Assembly (NCBI RefSeq): GCF_015864575.1
Contig: NZ_JADYWW010000001.1
Coordinates: 1,387,719-1,451,718 of the forward strand
Direction of reading: 5' to 3'
DNA: 64,000 nt
Source: Salinibacterium sp. SWN248
Lineage (GTDB): Bacteria > Actinomycetota > Actinomycetes > Actinomycetales > Microbacteriaceae
The notes beneath the pieces are model-generated. The model saw only the letters and a program-made list of their open reading frames with translations. It did no database searches and had not been told where the DNA came from. A program made the position numbers and the translations under genes. Shown here piece by piece: positions 54,799-64,000 of the stretch; position 1 is the first letter of the stretch, and each line of letters begins with the position of its first letter.

Positions 54799-57700
54799 AT
54801 GTCGTATCCCCGCCACAGCTCAGACGATTCCGTCGCGCCGTCCCCGAAGTTTCCGGCGATCGAAGAGCAAGTGCTCTCGTACTGGAAGGCAGACGGCACT
54901 TTTCAGGCATCCATTGATCAGCGTGAAGGCGCCGATGAGTGGGTCTTCTACGACGGCCCTCCTTTTGCCAATGGCCTCCCGCACTACGGTCACCTGCTGA
55001 CTGGCTACGCCAAAGACCTCTTTCCGCGCTACCAGACCATGCGCGGCAAGCAAGTGCACCGTCGCTTCGGCTGGGACACCCACGGACTCCCCGCTGAACT
55101 CGAAGCGATGCGCCAGCTCGGCATCACCGAGAAGAGCCAGATCGAAGAGATGGGCATCGACAAGTTCAATGCCGCCGCTCGCGAATCGGTGCTCAAGTAC
55201 ACCGGCGAATGGCAAGAGTATGTGACGCGCATGGCGCGTTGGGTCGACTTCGAGAACGACTACAAGACGCTCGACGTCAACTTCATGGAGAGCGTCATCT
55301 GGGCGTTCAAGCAGCTGCACACAAAGGACCTCGCCTACGAGGGTTTCCGAGTGCTGCCCTACTGCTGGAATGACGAAACCCCGCTTTCCAACCACGAGCT
55401 GCGCATGGATGACGACGTCTACAAGATGCGTCAAGACCAGACCGTCACGGTCACGTTCCCGCTCGACGGTGTGAAGGCAGAAGCGCTGGGGCTCACCGGC
55501 GTAAAGGCTCTTGCCTGGACGACCACCCCGTGGACGCTCCCCACCAACCTTGCTCTCGCTGTCGGCCCCGACATCGACTACGCGATTCTGCCTGCCGGCC
55601 CGCTCGGTGCTGGCGACGGTTCGGAACAGGGCTCCGCCCAGTTCATGCTCGCGGGCGACACCATCGCGGCTTATGCGAAAGAACTCGGCTACGAGACCGC
55701 TGAGGAAGCTCTCGCTGCAGTCACGCGCACTATCAAGGGTGCCGAACTCGCGGGCGTTCGCTATGACCGCCTCTGGGATTTCTATGCGGATGCCGAAACG
55801 TACGGCACCGAAAACGCGTGGCAGTTCTTGGTCGCCGACTACGTTGCCACCGGTGAAGGTACTGGCATCGTGCACCAGGCGCCCGCCTACGGTGAAGATG
55901 ACCAAAATGTGTGTGCCGCTGCCGGCATCCCCGTTGTTATCTCGGTTGACGATGGTGGCAAGTTCTTGCCGTCGGTGCCGCCCGTTGAAGGCATGCAGGT
56001 GTTCGATGCCAACAAGCCGCTCACGAAGTTGCTGCGCGAAGAGGGCCGCCTGCTCAAGGTTGCCAGCTACGAGCACTCCTACCCGCACTGCTGGCGCTGC
56101 CGCAATCCACTGATCTACAAGGCTGTGTCGAGCTGGTTCGTCAAGGTCCCGGAGTTCCGCGACCGCATGGGCGAGCTCAACCAGGAGATCAACTGGGTTC
56201 CCGAGAACGTCAAGGAAGGGCAGTTCGGCAAGTGGGTGAGCAATGCCCGCGACTGGTCGATCAGCCGCAACCGCTATTGGGGTTCACCGATCCCGATCTG
56301 GAAGAGCGACAACCCTGACTTCCCGCGCGTGGATGTCTACGGTTCCCTGGCCGAGATCCAAGCGGACTTCGGCCGCCTGCCTCTCAACCACGAGGGCGAG
56401 CCCGACCTGCACCGCCCGTTTATCGATGAGCTGACGCGCCCGAACCCCGACGATCCGAGTGGTCAGTCGACGATGCGTCGCATCGAAGACGTGCTCGACG
56501 TGTGGTTCGATTCGGGCTCGATGCCGTTCGCTCAGGTTCACTACCCGTTCGAGAACCAAGAGTGGTTCGACACCCACAGCCCGGCCGACTTCATCGTGGA
56601 ATACATCGGTCAGACTCGCGGATGGTTCTACACCCTCCACACGCTCTCGACGGCGTTGTTCGACCGCCCTGCCTTCTCGAACGTCATCAGTCACGGCATC
56701 GTGCTGGGCAATGACGGCCAAAAGATGTCGAAGAGCCTGCGCAACTATCCGGATGTCTCCGAAGTCTTCGAGCGTGACGGTGCTGACGCGATGCGTTGGT
56801 TCCTGATGTCGAGCTCGGTGATCCGTGGCGGAAACCTCATGGTCACCGAAGAGGGCATCCGTGATGGTGTTCGCCAGATGCTGCTGCCGCTGTGGAGCAC
56901 GTACTACTTCTTCACTCTCTACGCCAACGCTGCCGATAACTATGAGGCGAGCTGGCGCACCGATTCGACACACGTTCTCGACCGCTACTTGCTCGCTAAG
57001 ACGCGAGAGCTGATCGAGGATGTCACCGTTGAGCTCGACGCACTCGACAGCCCCATGGCAGCGGCCAAGCTCCGCGACTTCGCCGACGTGCTCACCAACT
57101 GGTACGTGCGTCGCAGCCGTGACCGCTTCTGGAGCGGCGACGACAAGGATGCCTTCGACACTCTCTACACGGTCCTGGAGACCGTCGCGCGAGTTGCTGC
57201 CCCGCTGCTCCCGCTCGTCTCCGAGGAGATGTGGCGCGGCCTCACGAACGGCCGTAGCGTTCACCTCACGGACTGGCCTGACGCCTCAGCGTTCCCTGCT
57301 GACCACGATCTGGTTGCAACGATGGACCGTGTGCGCGAGATCGCCTCGAGCGGACTTGCTCTGCGCAAGGCGCGCAGCCTGCGCGTTCGACTGCCGCTGG
57401 CTTCGCTGACGGTCGTGAGCGACACTCCCGCAGCCCTCGCACCGTTTAGCGACATCCTTCGCGATGAGCTCAACGTCAAGGTTGTGAAGTTTGACGCTCT
57501 CGAAGAGGGTTCGTTGGAGAGCTTCGGCATCACCAAGAAGCTCACCGTCAACGCTCGGGCTCTCGGCCCGCGCGTCGGCAAGCAAGTGCAGCAGGTCATC
57601 AAGGAGGCCAAGGCCGGCAACTGGGAGACCACGGCCGACGGTGTTTCCGTCGACGGGATGCCGCTGGAAGCCGGCGAATACGAACTCCAGATGGAAGCGG

Positions 57701-58089
57701 CCGATGAGGCCAGCGCAATCGCGTTCCTCTCCGAGGGTGGCTTTGTGATCATTGACACTCAGCTCACTCCGGAACTCTCAGCGGAGGGCCTCGCGCGCGA
57801 TGTCATCCGTGCGATTCAGGATGCCCGCAAGGCGGCAGGATTCGACGTGAGCGACCGCATCTCTCTGACGATTGGTGCGCTAGACCCCGCCGACCACGAG
57901 GCCATCGGATTCCACAGCGCCATGATTTCCTCAGAAACGCTTGCAGCGCAATCCACCGTTCAGGCCTTCGCGAATGACCTCGAAGAGGGCACACTAGAGG
58001 TGCACCGCACGCAACTCGCGGCAGGAAAATACGCCAATATCGGCGCGCTGGTGATCGACATCACCAAGATGGGAACGACCAATGTCTGA
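54799..58089 (+). CDS. ileS: Isoleucyl-tRNA synthetase
   Basis: The 1096-residue class I synthetase has the HIGH variant HYGH at 62-65 ([15 protein letters not shown]), KMSKS at 642-646, the editing domain ([18 protein letters not shown]) and a long C-terminal part. PHYGH and the length are typical of the eukaryote-like IleRS type found in actinobacteria, which is known for natural mupirocin resistance. I chose ATG at 54799, with GGAG at 54791. An upstream GTG-started frame (54706) lies inside the T-box and is rejected. The gene overlaps folC by 8 bases. Confidence 0.97.
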   Translation: MSYPRHSSDDSVAPSPKFPAIEEQVLSYWKADGTFQASIDQREGADEWVFYDGPPFANGLPHYGHLLTGYAKDLFPRYQTMRGKQVHRRFGWDTHGLPAELEAMRQLGITEKSQIEEMGIDKFNAAARESVLKYTGEWQEYVTRMARWVDFENDYKTLDVNFMESVIWAFKQLHTKDLAYEGFRVLPYCWNDETPLSNHELRMDDDVYKMRQDQTVTVTFPLDGVKAEALGLTGVKALAWTTTPWTLPTNLALAVGPDIDYAILPAGPLGAGDGSEQGSAQFMLAGDTIAAYAKELGYETAEEALAAVTRTIKGAELAGVRYDRLWDFYADAETYGTENAWQFLVADYVATGEGTGIVHQAPAYGEDDQNVCAAAGIPVVISVDDGGKFLPSVPPVEGMQVFDANKPLTKLLREEGRLLKVASYEHSYPHCWRCRNPLIYKAVSSWFVKVPEFRDRMGELNQEINWVPENVKEGQFGKWVSNARDWSISRNRYWGSPIPIWKSDNPDFPRVDVYGSLAEIQADFGRLPLNHEGEPDLHRPFIDELTRPNPDDPSGQSTMRRIEDVLDVWFDSGSMPFAQVHYPFENQEWFDTHSPADFIVEYIGQTRGWFYTLHTLSTALFDRPAFSNVISHGIVLGNDGQKMSKSLRNYPDVSEVFERDGADAMRWFLMSSSVIRGGNLMVTEEGIRDGVRQMLLPLWSTYYFFTLYANAADNYEASWRTDSTHVLDRYLLAKTRELIEDVTVELDALDSPMAAAKLRDFADVLTNWYVRRSRDRFWSGDDKDAFDTLYTVLETVARVAAPLLPLVSEEMWRGLTNGRSVHLTDWPDASAFPADHDLVATMDRVREIASSGLALRKARSLRVRLPLASLTVVSDTPAALAPFSDILRDELNVKVVKFDALEEGSLESFGITKKLTVNARALGPRVGKQVQQVIKEAKAGNWETTADGVSVDGMPLEAGEYELQMEAADEASAIAFLSEGGFVIIDTQLTPELSAEGLARDVIRAIQDARKAAGFDVSDRISLTIGALDPADHEAIGFHSAMISSETLAAQSTVQAFANDLEEGTLEVHRTQLAAGKYANIGALVIDITKMGTTNV

Positions 58090-59614
58090 CCGCGATGATG
58101 AACTCGGCAACGACGGCCAATTCGATGAAAACGGCGACCCCATTGAGGCGTCGCTGACCGACGAAGAACGCGCCGAACTCGGCCCGGAGCATCCCCTCGC
58201 CGACCTCAGCCCTTTTGCTGATGGTTTTGAGGGCACGAACATCGACGAGGATTCAGACTTCGAACTCGAAGACACTGAATACCTCTCGGATGCCGACAAC
58301 GTGTTCGAAGAACTGCTTGCGCGAGTGGGGGAGCAGGCGCCTCAACCGCGTCTCGAAGCAACTCGTCGCGCCGTCGAGTTGATCGGCGACCCGCAGCGCA
58401 CTTACCCCGTTATTCACATCACGGGCACGAACGGCAAGACTTCCACGAGTCGCATCGTCGAGAGCATTCTGCGCGCCTACGGGCTGCGCACAGGGCTCAT
58501 GACGAGTCCGCATCTGGTGCGCGTCAACGAGCGCATCGTGATTGATGGCCGGGCGATTTCGAACCGGGCACTGGCCGAGAACTGGGCTGACATCCGTCCG
58601 TTCCTGCTCATGGTCGATGCCGAGCTGATGGCCAAGGGCGAAGAAGCGCTCACCTACTTTGAGGCGCTGACTGTGTTGGCATTCGCGAGCTTTGCGGATG
58701 CTCCTATCGATGTGGCCATTCTTGAGGTTGGCATGGGCGGCGAGTGGGATTCTACGAACGTCGCCGACGGTCAAGTTGCCGTGTTCACGCCGATTGCGCT
58801 CGATCACACGCATCGTTTGGGCACGACAATCGCGCAGATTGCGCGCACCAAGGCGGGCATCATCAAGCCGGCTGCCGCGATCGTGTCGGCTATTCAGTCG
58901 TCGGATGCTCAGATCGAGTTGGAGCGCGCCGCAGACCTTACCGAGTCCACAATTGGTGTCGAGGGCGATGCTTTTGAACTCCTCAGCAGCAACGTTGCCG
59001 TGGGTGGCCAACTTATTTCGGTGCGGGGACTCGCAGGCACCTACTCTGATCTGTTCATGCCGCTGTTCGGTGAGTTCCAGGGGCACAACGCCGCGCTCGC
59101 TATTGCTGCCGTCGAGTCGTTCTTGGGCGCTGGCAGCCAGGCGCTCGTTCACGATGTGCTCGCTGAGGGCCTCGCTACCGTCGCGTCGCCGGGGCGACTG
59201 CAGGTTATTGGTGCGGAACCCACCGTGATTGTGGATGCCGCTCATAACCCGCATGGGGCAGCGGCTCTCGCCGTGGCGCTCAAGGAATACTTCACCTTCG
59301 AAGACATCGCTTTTGTCATCGCTGTTGTCGACGACAAGGATGCTGCCGGCATCGTGGAGGCTCTTGCCCCCATTGCTAATCGCTTCTATGTGACGGCATC
59401 GCAGTCTGACCGGGCCGTTCCTCCGGAGGAACTCGTTGAGACCGTTCGCGCGTTTACCGATGAGACCACCGATTTTGATTCCTTTGCTGAAGCAATGGAG
59501 TTGGCGCGCAGCTGGGCGGCAGAAAACGAACGCCGGGCGGTCGTCGTGACCGGTTCCATCACTCTTGTTGGCGAGGCTCTTGCTCTCGCTGAGGCAGAGG
59601 GCTGGAAGCCGTGA
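58082..59614 (+). CDS. folC: Dihydrofolate synthase/folylpolyglutamate synthase
   Basis: The 510-residue Mur-ligase-type enzyme has the ATP motif GTNGKT at 115-120, [22 protein letters not shown], and [11 protein letters not shown]. It adds glutamate to dihydropteroate or folates. About 65 acidic residues precede the catalytic core; such acidic extensions are common in Microbacteriaceae. It overlaps ileS by 8 bases and the DUF4233 gene by 4 bases. Confidence 0.95.
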   Translation: MSDRDDELGNDGQFDENGDPIEASLTDEERAELGPEHPLADLSPFADGFEGTNIDEDSDFELEDTEYLSDADNVFEELLARVGEQAPQPRLEATRRAVELIGDPQRTYPVIHITGTNGKTSTSRIVESILRAYGLRTGLMTSPHLVRVNERIVIDGRAISNRALAENWADIRPFLLMVDAELMAKGEEALTYFEALTVLAFASFADAPIDVAILEVGMGGEWDSTNVADGQVAVFTPIALDHTHRLGTTIAQIARTKAGIIKPAAAIVSAIQSSDAQIELERAADLTESTIGVEGDAFELLSSNVAVGGQLISVRGLAGTYSDLFMPLFGEFQGHNAALAIAAVESFLGAGSQALVHDVLAEGLATVASPGRLQVIGAEPTVIVDAAHNPHGAAALAVALKEYFTFEDIAFVIAVVDDKDAAGIVEALAPIANRFYVTASQSDRAVPPEELVETVRAFTDETTDFDSFAEAMELARSWAAENERRAVVVTGSITLVGEALALAEAEGWKP

Positions 59615-60012
59615 CCTCCGCACCCACGGTTCGCCGAAAGCGCACCGTCACCGAACTGCTGCTGAGCATCGTGTTGGTGCTCGATGCCACGCTGATCTTC
59701 TTCGTAGCGCTCACGGCGTTCGGGCTCAAAGCCCTCGCTCCGGCCCCGGCGTTCATCGGGGGAGCAGTTCTGATCGTCGTGTTCGTCGCGCTTGCCCGGA
59801 TGCTGCACCGCCCGGGGGCCCTCTGGGTCGGTTGGGCGCTGCAGGTCGGTCTCATTGCTCTTGGTTTCATCCTCACGCCGATGTTTTTCGTGGGGGCAGG
59901 TTTCGCTGGCATCTGGATCTATTGCTTCATCAAGGGCCAGCAACTCGACCGCGCCAAGGCCGAAATTCTTAACACCCAGTCCATGACCACCCCCTCTGAG
60001 GAGACACAATGA
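59611..60012 (+). CDS. DUF4233 small membrane protein
   Basis: The 133-residue protein has four hydrophobic segments ([22 protein letters not shown], then [55 protein letters not shown]) and starts with GTG in a GTGA overlap with folC. DUF4233 proteins are regularly placed between folC and ndk in actinobacteria. Function is unknown. Confidence 0.93.
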   Translation: MTSAPTVRRKRTVTELLLSIVLVLDATLIFFVALTAFGLKALAPAPAFIGGAVLIVVFVALARMLHRPGALWVGWALQVGLIALGFILTPMFFVGAGFAGIWIYCFIKGQQLDRAKAEILNTQSMTTPSEETQ

Positions 60013-60425
60013 ACATCGAAGAGACCCTTGTACTGATCAAGCCTGACGGCGTTGCTCGCAATTTGACCGGTGAAATCCTTCGCCGTATTGAGGCCAAGGG
60101 CTACCAGCTCGTTGACGTGCGTCTCGTGCAGGCGGATGTCGACCTTCTGTCGCAGCACTACGCCGAGCACGAAGGCAAGCCGTTCTACGAGCCGCTGCTC
60201 GACTTCATGCAGTCGGGGCCGACGGTCGCGCTGCGCATCGCGGGCAACCGTGCGATCGAGGGATTCCGTTCTCTCGCGGGCACGACCGACCCAACCACGG
60301 CAGCTCCCGGAACTATCCGTGGAGACCTCGGTCGCGACTGGGGCCTGGCTGTTCAGCAGAACCTCGTACACGGCAGTGACTCGCCTGAGTCCGCAGCGCG
60401 TGAGCTTGCACTCTGGTTCGCCTAA
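60009..60425 (+). CDS. ndk: Nucleoside diphosphate kinase
   Basis: The 138-residue enzyme has the catalytic His121 in [12 protein letters not shown] and the N-terminal [11 protein letters not shown]. It moves the gamma phosphate from ATP to other nucleoside diphosphates through a phosphohistidine. The start overlaps the DUF4233 stop (ATGA). A strong hairpin follows. Confidence 0.97.
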   Translation: MNIEETLVLIKPDGVARNLTGEILRRIEAKGYQLVDVRLVQADVDLLSQHYAEHEGKPFYEPLLDFMQSGPTVALRIAGNRAIEGFRSLAGTTDPTTAAPGTIRGDLGRDWGLAVQQNLVHGSDSPESAARELALWFA

Positions 60426-60512
60426 ATCGCTTTCCTGAACTCTTATAGCTCTCACGGGCAAGCGACGGATTAGCGCGGCATTCTCAGCGGCTAAACCGTT
60501 CAACCCACAACA

Positions 60513-60552
60513 CAATGGCGAGGGCCTGACAACCGTCAGGCCCTCGCCATTG
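60513..60552. terminator. Bidirectional terminator between ndk and the VKOR gene
   Basis: CAATGGCGAGGGCCTGAC and its perfect complement form an 18-bp stem with an AACC loop. It lies between convergent genes and can serve both strands. Confidence 0.9.
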
Positions 60553-60577
60553 TTGTGTTCCCCTGGGGGAATATGTC

Positions 60578-61177
60578 CTACAGGTAGGACAGAGCGTCGA
60601 GTCGAATCTGGGCGACAATCGCGATGATGATGTAGCCAACAATCGTGATCACAGGGACCCAGCTGTAGGCGGTGCTGGCGGCCTTGCGGAGCGAACGGGG
60701 AGCGCGAATCGCGCCTACTTTGATGTTGCGCAGTGTCACAGCCCAAAACATGGGGATCGTGACCGACCACACAACCATGCACCAGGGGCACAGCGTGCCG
60801 AGGTTGAAAATGCTCTGGTAGGCGAGCCAGAGAATGAACGCGAAGGCGCCTGCTGCTCCGATGTTGAAGGTGACCCAGAACCAACTATTGAAGCGCGCTC
60901 CGGCGAGTATTGCGGCGCCGACTACAACTGGCGCCATGAACGCCACCAGTCCAATGATGGGGTTGGGGAAGCCGAACAACGCGCCCTGTGCTGACTCGAG
61001 GTTGGCTGCGCACTGCACCACGATGCTGAAGTCGCAACTCAATACGGCATCCGGATTTTCGAGCACATGGAGCTTCTCCAGTGTGAGCTGGAACGACGCC
61101 CAGAGCCCCACAAGCCCAGCGAATATCAGAAAAATAGCGAGGGCAATGGGCCTGTTGCGAACCCCGGAAGCAGTCAT
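60578..61177 (-). CDS. Vitamin K epoxide reductase (VKOR) family protein
   Basis: The 199-residue membrane protein has the VKOR active-site CPWC (Cys130, Cys133) and the loop cysteines Cys48 and Cys56. It has about five membrane segments. Bacterial VKOR reoxidises a DsbA-like partner and passes electrons to quinone, so it supports disulfide formation outside the membrane. It is divergent from rne. No DsbA is next to it. Confidence 0.92.
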   Translation of the reverse strand: MTASGVRNRPIALAIFLIFAGLVGLWASFQLTLEKLHVLENPDAVLSCDFSIVVQCAANLESAQGALFGFPNPIIGLVAFMAPVVVGAAILAGARFNSWFWVTFNIGAAGAFAFILWLAYQSIFNLGTLCPWCMVVWSVTIPMFWAVTLRNIKVGAIRAPRSLRKAASTAYSWVPVITIVGYIIIAIVAQIRLDALSYL

Positions 61178-61505
61178 GCTGGGATTATCGCACGCGCGTC
61201 AGGCTCACTTTCTGAGAATGCATGCGATAATGAAGCGTAGTTATTCCGAGCCGCGCTCGGAACAACACCAAGAAGTCTTCCCGGGCATAGCGACCGGACC
61301 AGTTGCGCAACGCTAGTTGTGTGAGTCGGATAGCCAGTTCCGAAGTGCTGTGAGAGAGCACAACTGCAACGCGAGCCACGGGCCCGTTGCAGGACCTGAA
61401 GAATTAGTAGCGGTTCCTGAACCATAGGTTTGGTGGGGGAATAGCGCACGAGAGAGTACCCGGTGGGTGGCGCGGTCGCCTACAAGGGCTAGGAGTACAC
61501 CAGCA
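61178..61505 (+). promoter_or_regulatory. Intergenic leader region of rne with two hairpins
   Basis: These 328 bases hold no credible gene. They contain an 8-bp hairpin (TTCCGAGC-CGC-GCTCGGAA, 61244-61262) and another (CTGCAACG...CGTTGCAG, 61364-61392). In other bacteria RNase E controls its own level through its leader; the same could hold here, but this is inference. The ribosome site before the ATG at 61506 is AGGAG at 61490-61494. Confidence 0.5.
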
Positions 61506-64000
61506 ATGGTGAATGAAAGCAATAATTCGAAAGATGTTCCCAAGAAGAAGGGCCTTTTCGGCCGTATTCTTCCTTCGGCAAAAGCGCCGGTAGAGAAGCC
61601 AGCGGCACAGAAGCCGCCGGTCGACTCACCCGTCGCTGACGCTCCGGTCGCCGCGAGTGAGCCCCGTGCAGCGAAGTCTTCTCAGCGTCCCGCTGCGAAG
61701 ACGGCAAGCGAACACCTTGGTCGCGAGGTCCCAGATGCCGTCACCGGCATGAAGGCTGAAACTGCGAGCGAGCCCACGGCCGCGAACTCCGAGGCAACCG
61801 CGCCAGCTGCAGCTAAGGCAGACGTGAACGCAGACGCAAAGGCCGGTTCACCAGCTCCCGCACGCTCACGCTCACGCAAGAGCCCGGCCGCTAAGACACC
61901 GGCCGAAAAAGCGAAGACCGAGAAGGTAACGACCGCGAAGGCAGCTCGACTGACGCCGCCGTCGACGACGTCGCTGCTCTTTCAGGCACCTGATCTTCCC
62001 GACCTGCCAGAGCTTCCGGCCCGGTCGTCGCGTTCGCGCAACGACAACAATGCTGGCTCTGACAACCGCAGCACTGACAACCGCGACGGTCGGGACAACC
62101 GCAGCAAAGACGACAGCGATAGCCAAGACGAAGCGGGCAACGTTCGCCGTCGCTCACGTCGTCGTTCTGGTGAGGATGCTCGTCCCGGTGACGAGTCGCC
62201 CAACACCGTTGTGCGCGTTCGCCAGCCTCGCAAGCAGGCAGAGCCCAGCAATGAACCCACTCGCGTCAAGGGCTCCACTCGCCTTGAGGCGAAGAAGCAG
62301 CGCCGCCGTGATGGCCGTGATGCTGGTCGTCGTCGTCCCGTAGTAACGGAGAGCGAGTTCCTCGCGCGCCGTGAAAGCGTCGACCGCGTCATGGTGGTCC
62401 GCTCGAAGTTTGATCGCATCCAGATTGGTGTTCTCGAAGACGGCGTCTTGGTCGAACACTATGTAGCGAAGGCTCAAGACGCGAGCCTCATCGGCAACGT
62501 CTATCTCGGTCGCGTTCAGAACGTTCTGCCCAGCATGGAAGCAGCCTTTGTCGACATCGGGCGTGGCCGCAACGCTGTGCTCTACTCCGGTGAAGTCGAT
62601 TGGGATGCTGCCGCTGAGAACTCTGCTGATGGCAAGCCGCAGGCTCGCCGTATTGAGCTCGCGCTCAAGCCAGGTGACCGCGTTCTTGTTCAGGTTACAA
62701 AAGACCCGGTAGGCCACAAGGGTGCCCGACTCACGAGTCAGGTTTCTTTGCCCGGTCGTTACCTCGTCTACGTTCCCAATGGTTCGATGAGCGGCATCAG
62801 CCGCAAGCTGCCCGACACGGAGCGTTCGCGTCTCAAGAAGATCCTCAAGGGTGTTCTTCCCGAGAACGTCGGTGTCATTGTGCGCACCGCCGCGGAGGGC
62901 GCGACTGAGGAACAGCTCACGCTCGACGTGAACCGTTTGACTAACCAGTGGGCTGACATCAGCGCGCAGGTTGAGAACGCTCAGAACCAGGGCCCAGCAT
63001 TGCTGCACTCTGAGCCTGACCTTCTGATCAAGATCATTCGTGATGTATTCAACGAAGACTTCCACAAGCTTGTTATCGAGGGTGACGACGCTCGCAAGAC
63101 AATTGAGGGCTACGTTCGTTCGGTCGCACCTGACCTGCTCGATCGTCTGCAGGCTCACGAGGGAACCGTTGACTCCTTCGAGGAGTACCGCATTTCTGAG
63201 CAGATCGAGAAGGCTCTCGACCGCAAGGTGTGGTTGCCCTCGGGCGGTTCGCTCGTCATTGACCGCACGGAAGCGATGACGGTCGTTGACGTCAACACCG
63301 GCAAGTTTGTCGGCTCCGGCGGCAACCTTGAAGAGACCGTCACCAAGAACAACGTCGAAGCTGCGGAAGAAATCGTTCGCCAGCTGCGTCTGCGTGACAT
63401 TGGTGGAATCATCGTGGTCGACTTCATCGATATGGTTCTCGAGTCCAACCGTGACCTCGTTTTGCGTCGCCTCGTGGAGTGCTTGAGCCGTGACCGCACG
63501 AAGCACCAGGTTGCTGAAGTGACGTCACTCGGTCTCGTGCAGATGACACGTAAGAAGCTTGGTCTTGGCCTGCTTGAGACGTTCAGCGAGAACTGTGAAG
63601 TGTGTGCTGGCCGCGGTGTTGTCGTTCATCACGACCCCGTCACTAAGCACCGCTCGCAGCCGACACAGAACGAGCAGGCTGGCGGTGGACGCCGTGGTCG
63701 CAACCGTGGCGGCAACAACAACTCCGGCGGTTCGAACAGCAACTCGGGCAACTCGAACGGCAACAACGGCAACAACAACGGCAACGGTGGTGGATCGCAA
63801 ACCCAGCAGTCCAACAACTCCGCGAAGACTGCTGCTCCGTCTTCGGCTCCCAGCAATGGCACGCACGCGATCACTGAAGACGTGCGCAACGCGCTTGCTC
63901 GTGTCGCCGCGAGCACTGTGGTTCCCACCGTCGAGAACTCGGCGAGTGAAACTCCAGCAGTGGATGCCGCGGCATCCGCTCCCGCAGCGACAGAGACAGC
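61506..64000 (+). CDS. rne: Ribonuclease E/G (C-terminus beyond window)
   Basis: The frame is open from ATG at 61506 to the right edge, 831 codons. A disordered, Ala/Lys/Arg-rich segment fills about 1-270, followed by an S1-like RNA-binding domain (about 320-400), then the catalytic core with the magnesium ligands Asp595 (VVDVNTGKF) and Asp639 (VVDFIDM) and the zinc-link Cys697 and Cys700 (CEVCAGRG). A Gly/Asn-rich low-complexity tail begins near 720. RNase E starts mRNA decay and processes stable RNAs. The long flanks are typical of actinobacterial RNase E. The stop is not in the window. Confidence 0.96.
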   Translation, partial: MVNESNNSKDVPKKKGLFGRILPSAKAPVEKPAAQKPPVDSPVADAPVAASEPRAAKSSQRPAAKTASEHLGREVPDAVTGMKAETASEPTAANSEATAPAAAKADVNADAKAGSPAPARSRSRKSPAAKTPAEKAKTEKVTTAKAARLTPPSTTSLLFQAPDLPDLPELPARSSRSRNDNNAGSDNRSTDNRDGRDNRSKDDSDSQDEAGNVRRRSRRRSGEDARPGDESPNTVVRVRQPRKQAEPSNEPTRVKGSTRLEAKKQRRRDGRDAGRRRPVVTESEFLARRESVDRVMVVRSKFDRIQIGVLEDGVLVEHYVAKAQDASLIGNVYLGRVQNVLPSMEAAFVDIGRGRNAVLYSGEVDWDAAAENSADGKPQARRIELALKPGDRVLVQVTKDPVGHKGARLTSQVSLPGRYLVYVPNGSMSGISRKLPDTERSRLKKILKGVLPENVGVIVRTAAEGATEEQLTLDVNRLTNQWADISAQVENAQNQGPALLHSEPDLLIKIIRDVFNEDFHKLVIEGDDARKTIEGYVRSVAPDLLDRLQAHEGTVDSFEEYRISEQIEKALDRKVWLPSGGSLVIDRTEAMTVVDVNTGKFVGSGGNLEETVTKNNVEAAEEIVRQLRLRDIGGIIVVDFIDMVLESNRDLVLRRLVECLSRDRTKHQVAEVTSLGLVQMTRKKLGLGLLETFSENCEVCAGRGVVVHHDPVTKHRSQPTQNEQAGGGRRGRNRGGNNNSGGSNSNSGNSNGNNGNNNGNGGGSQTQQSNNSAKTAAPSSAPSNGTHAITEDVRNALARVAASTVVPTVENSASETPAVDAAASAPAATET

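Noticed and set aside
58253-59623. A 456-codon open frame antisense to folC
   Set aside because: It is a strand shadow of folC with no motif or start signal.
63700-63800. AAC/GGC-rich stretch in rne as a tandem repeat element
   Set aside because: It is the coding sequence of a Gly/Asn-rich disordered tail, usual in actinobacterial RNase E, and lacks exact unit length.

Overview
The window is chromosomal DNA of a high-GC actinobacterium, most likely of the family Microbacteriaceae. The evidence is the gene content: tandem clpP1-clpP2, an RNase E with long disordered flanks, an ileS-folC-DUF4233-ndk-VKOR-rne order, an ultrashort T-box before ileS, a DUF2510 protein, many GTG starts, and tight ATGA/TGATG overlaps. 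There is no phage, insertion sequence, CRISPR array or rRNA. The assignment is by gene content and style only; no database was searched.

Layout. 1-3.2 kb: end of a large zinc-ribbon membrane protein, two small proteins and an HSL-type esterase. 3.3-8.1 kb: tRNA-Gly, tRNA-Pro, trigger factor, a nucleoside hydrolase, a TPR protein and clpP1-clpP2 behind a ClgR-like site. 8.2-22.0 kb: an unbroken minus-strand run of 15 genes. In transcription order these are an unknown protein, a hydantoinase/allantoinase-type amidohydrolase, a nucleoside hydrolase, an ABC importer (binding protein and two permeases), a hydroxypyruvate-isomerase-like protein, a tartronate-semialdehyde-reductase-like protein, a nickel transporter, ureABC and ureFGD. 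A divergent LacI regulator and two matching operator-like sites stand at its head. 23.4-25.4 kb: CopC-YcnI-membrane protein (copper). 25.6-26.9 kb: clpX. 27.0-34.8 kb: ROK-regulated sugar importer with GH15 and GH31 glucosidases. 35.2-40.3 kb: M3 peptidase, methyltransferase, a lipoprotein/PKD pair, a GNAT acetyltransferase with a coupled small protein. 40.4-43.8 kb: valS and a membrane-anchored protein. 43.9-49.7 kb: peptide/nickel-type ABC importer with its TetR regulator. 49.8-54.6 kb: bioY, a TDT transporter gene broken by an in-frame TGA, a CPA1 antiporter and a GntR-DUF1648 pair. 54.6-61.2 kb: T-box, ileS, folC, DUF4233, ndk and VKOR. 61.5 kb to the right edge: rne, cut by the window.

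The most interesting system is the 8.2-22.0 kb run. No gap in it exceeds about 55 bases, several genes overlap, and only 3 bases separate the catabolic half from the nickel transporter that leads the urease half. I infer one regulon that imports a nucleoside- or ureide-like nitrogen compound, cleaves it with a nucleoside hydrolase and a cyclic-amide hydrolase, sends a C2/C3 fragment through glyoxylate-type enzymes, and releases ammonia from urea with a nickel urease. The first gene matches no family I know and may hold a missing step. The substrate is not determined by the sequence.
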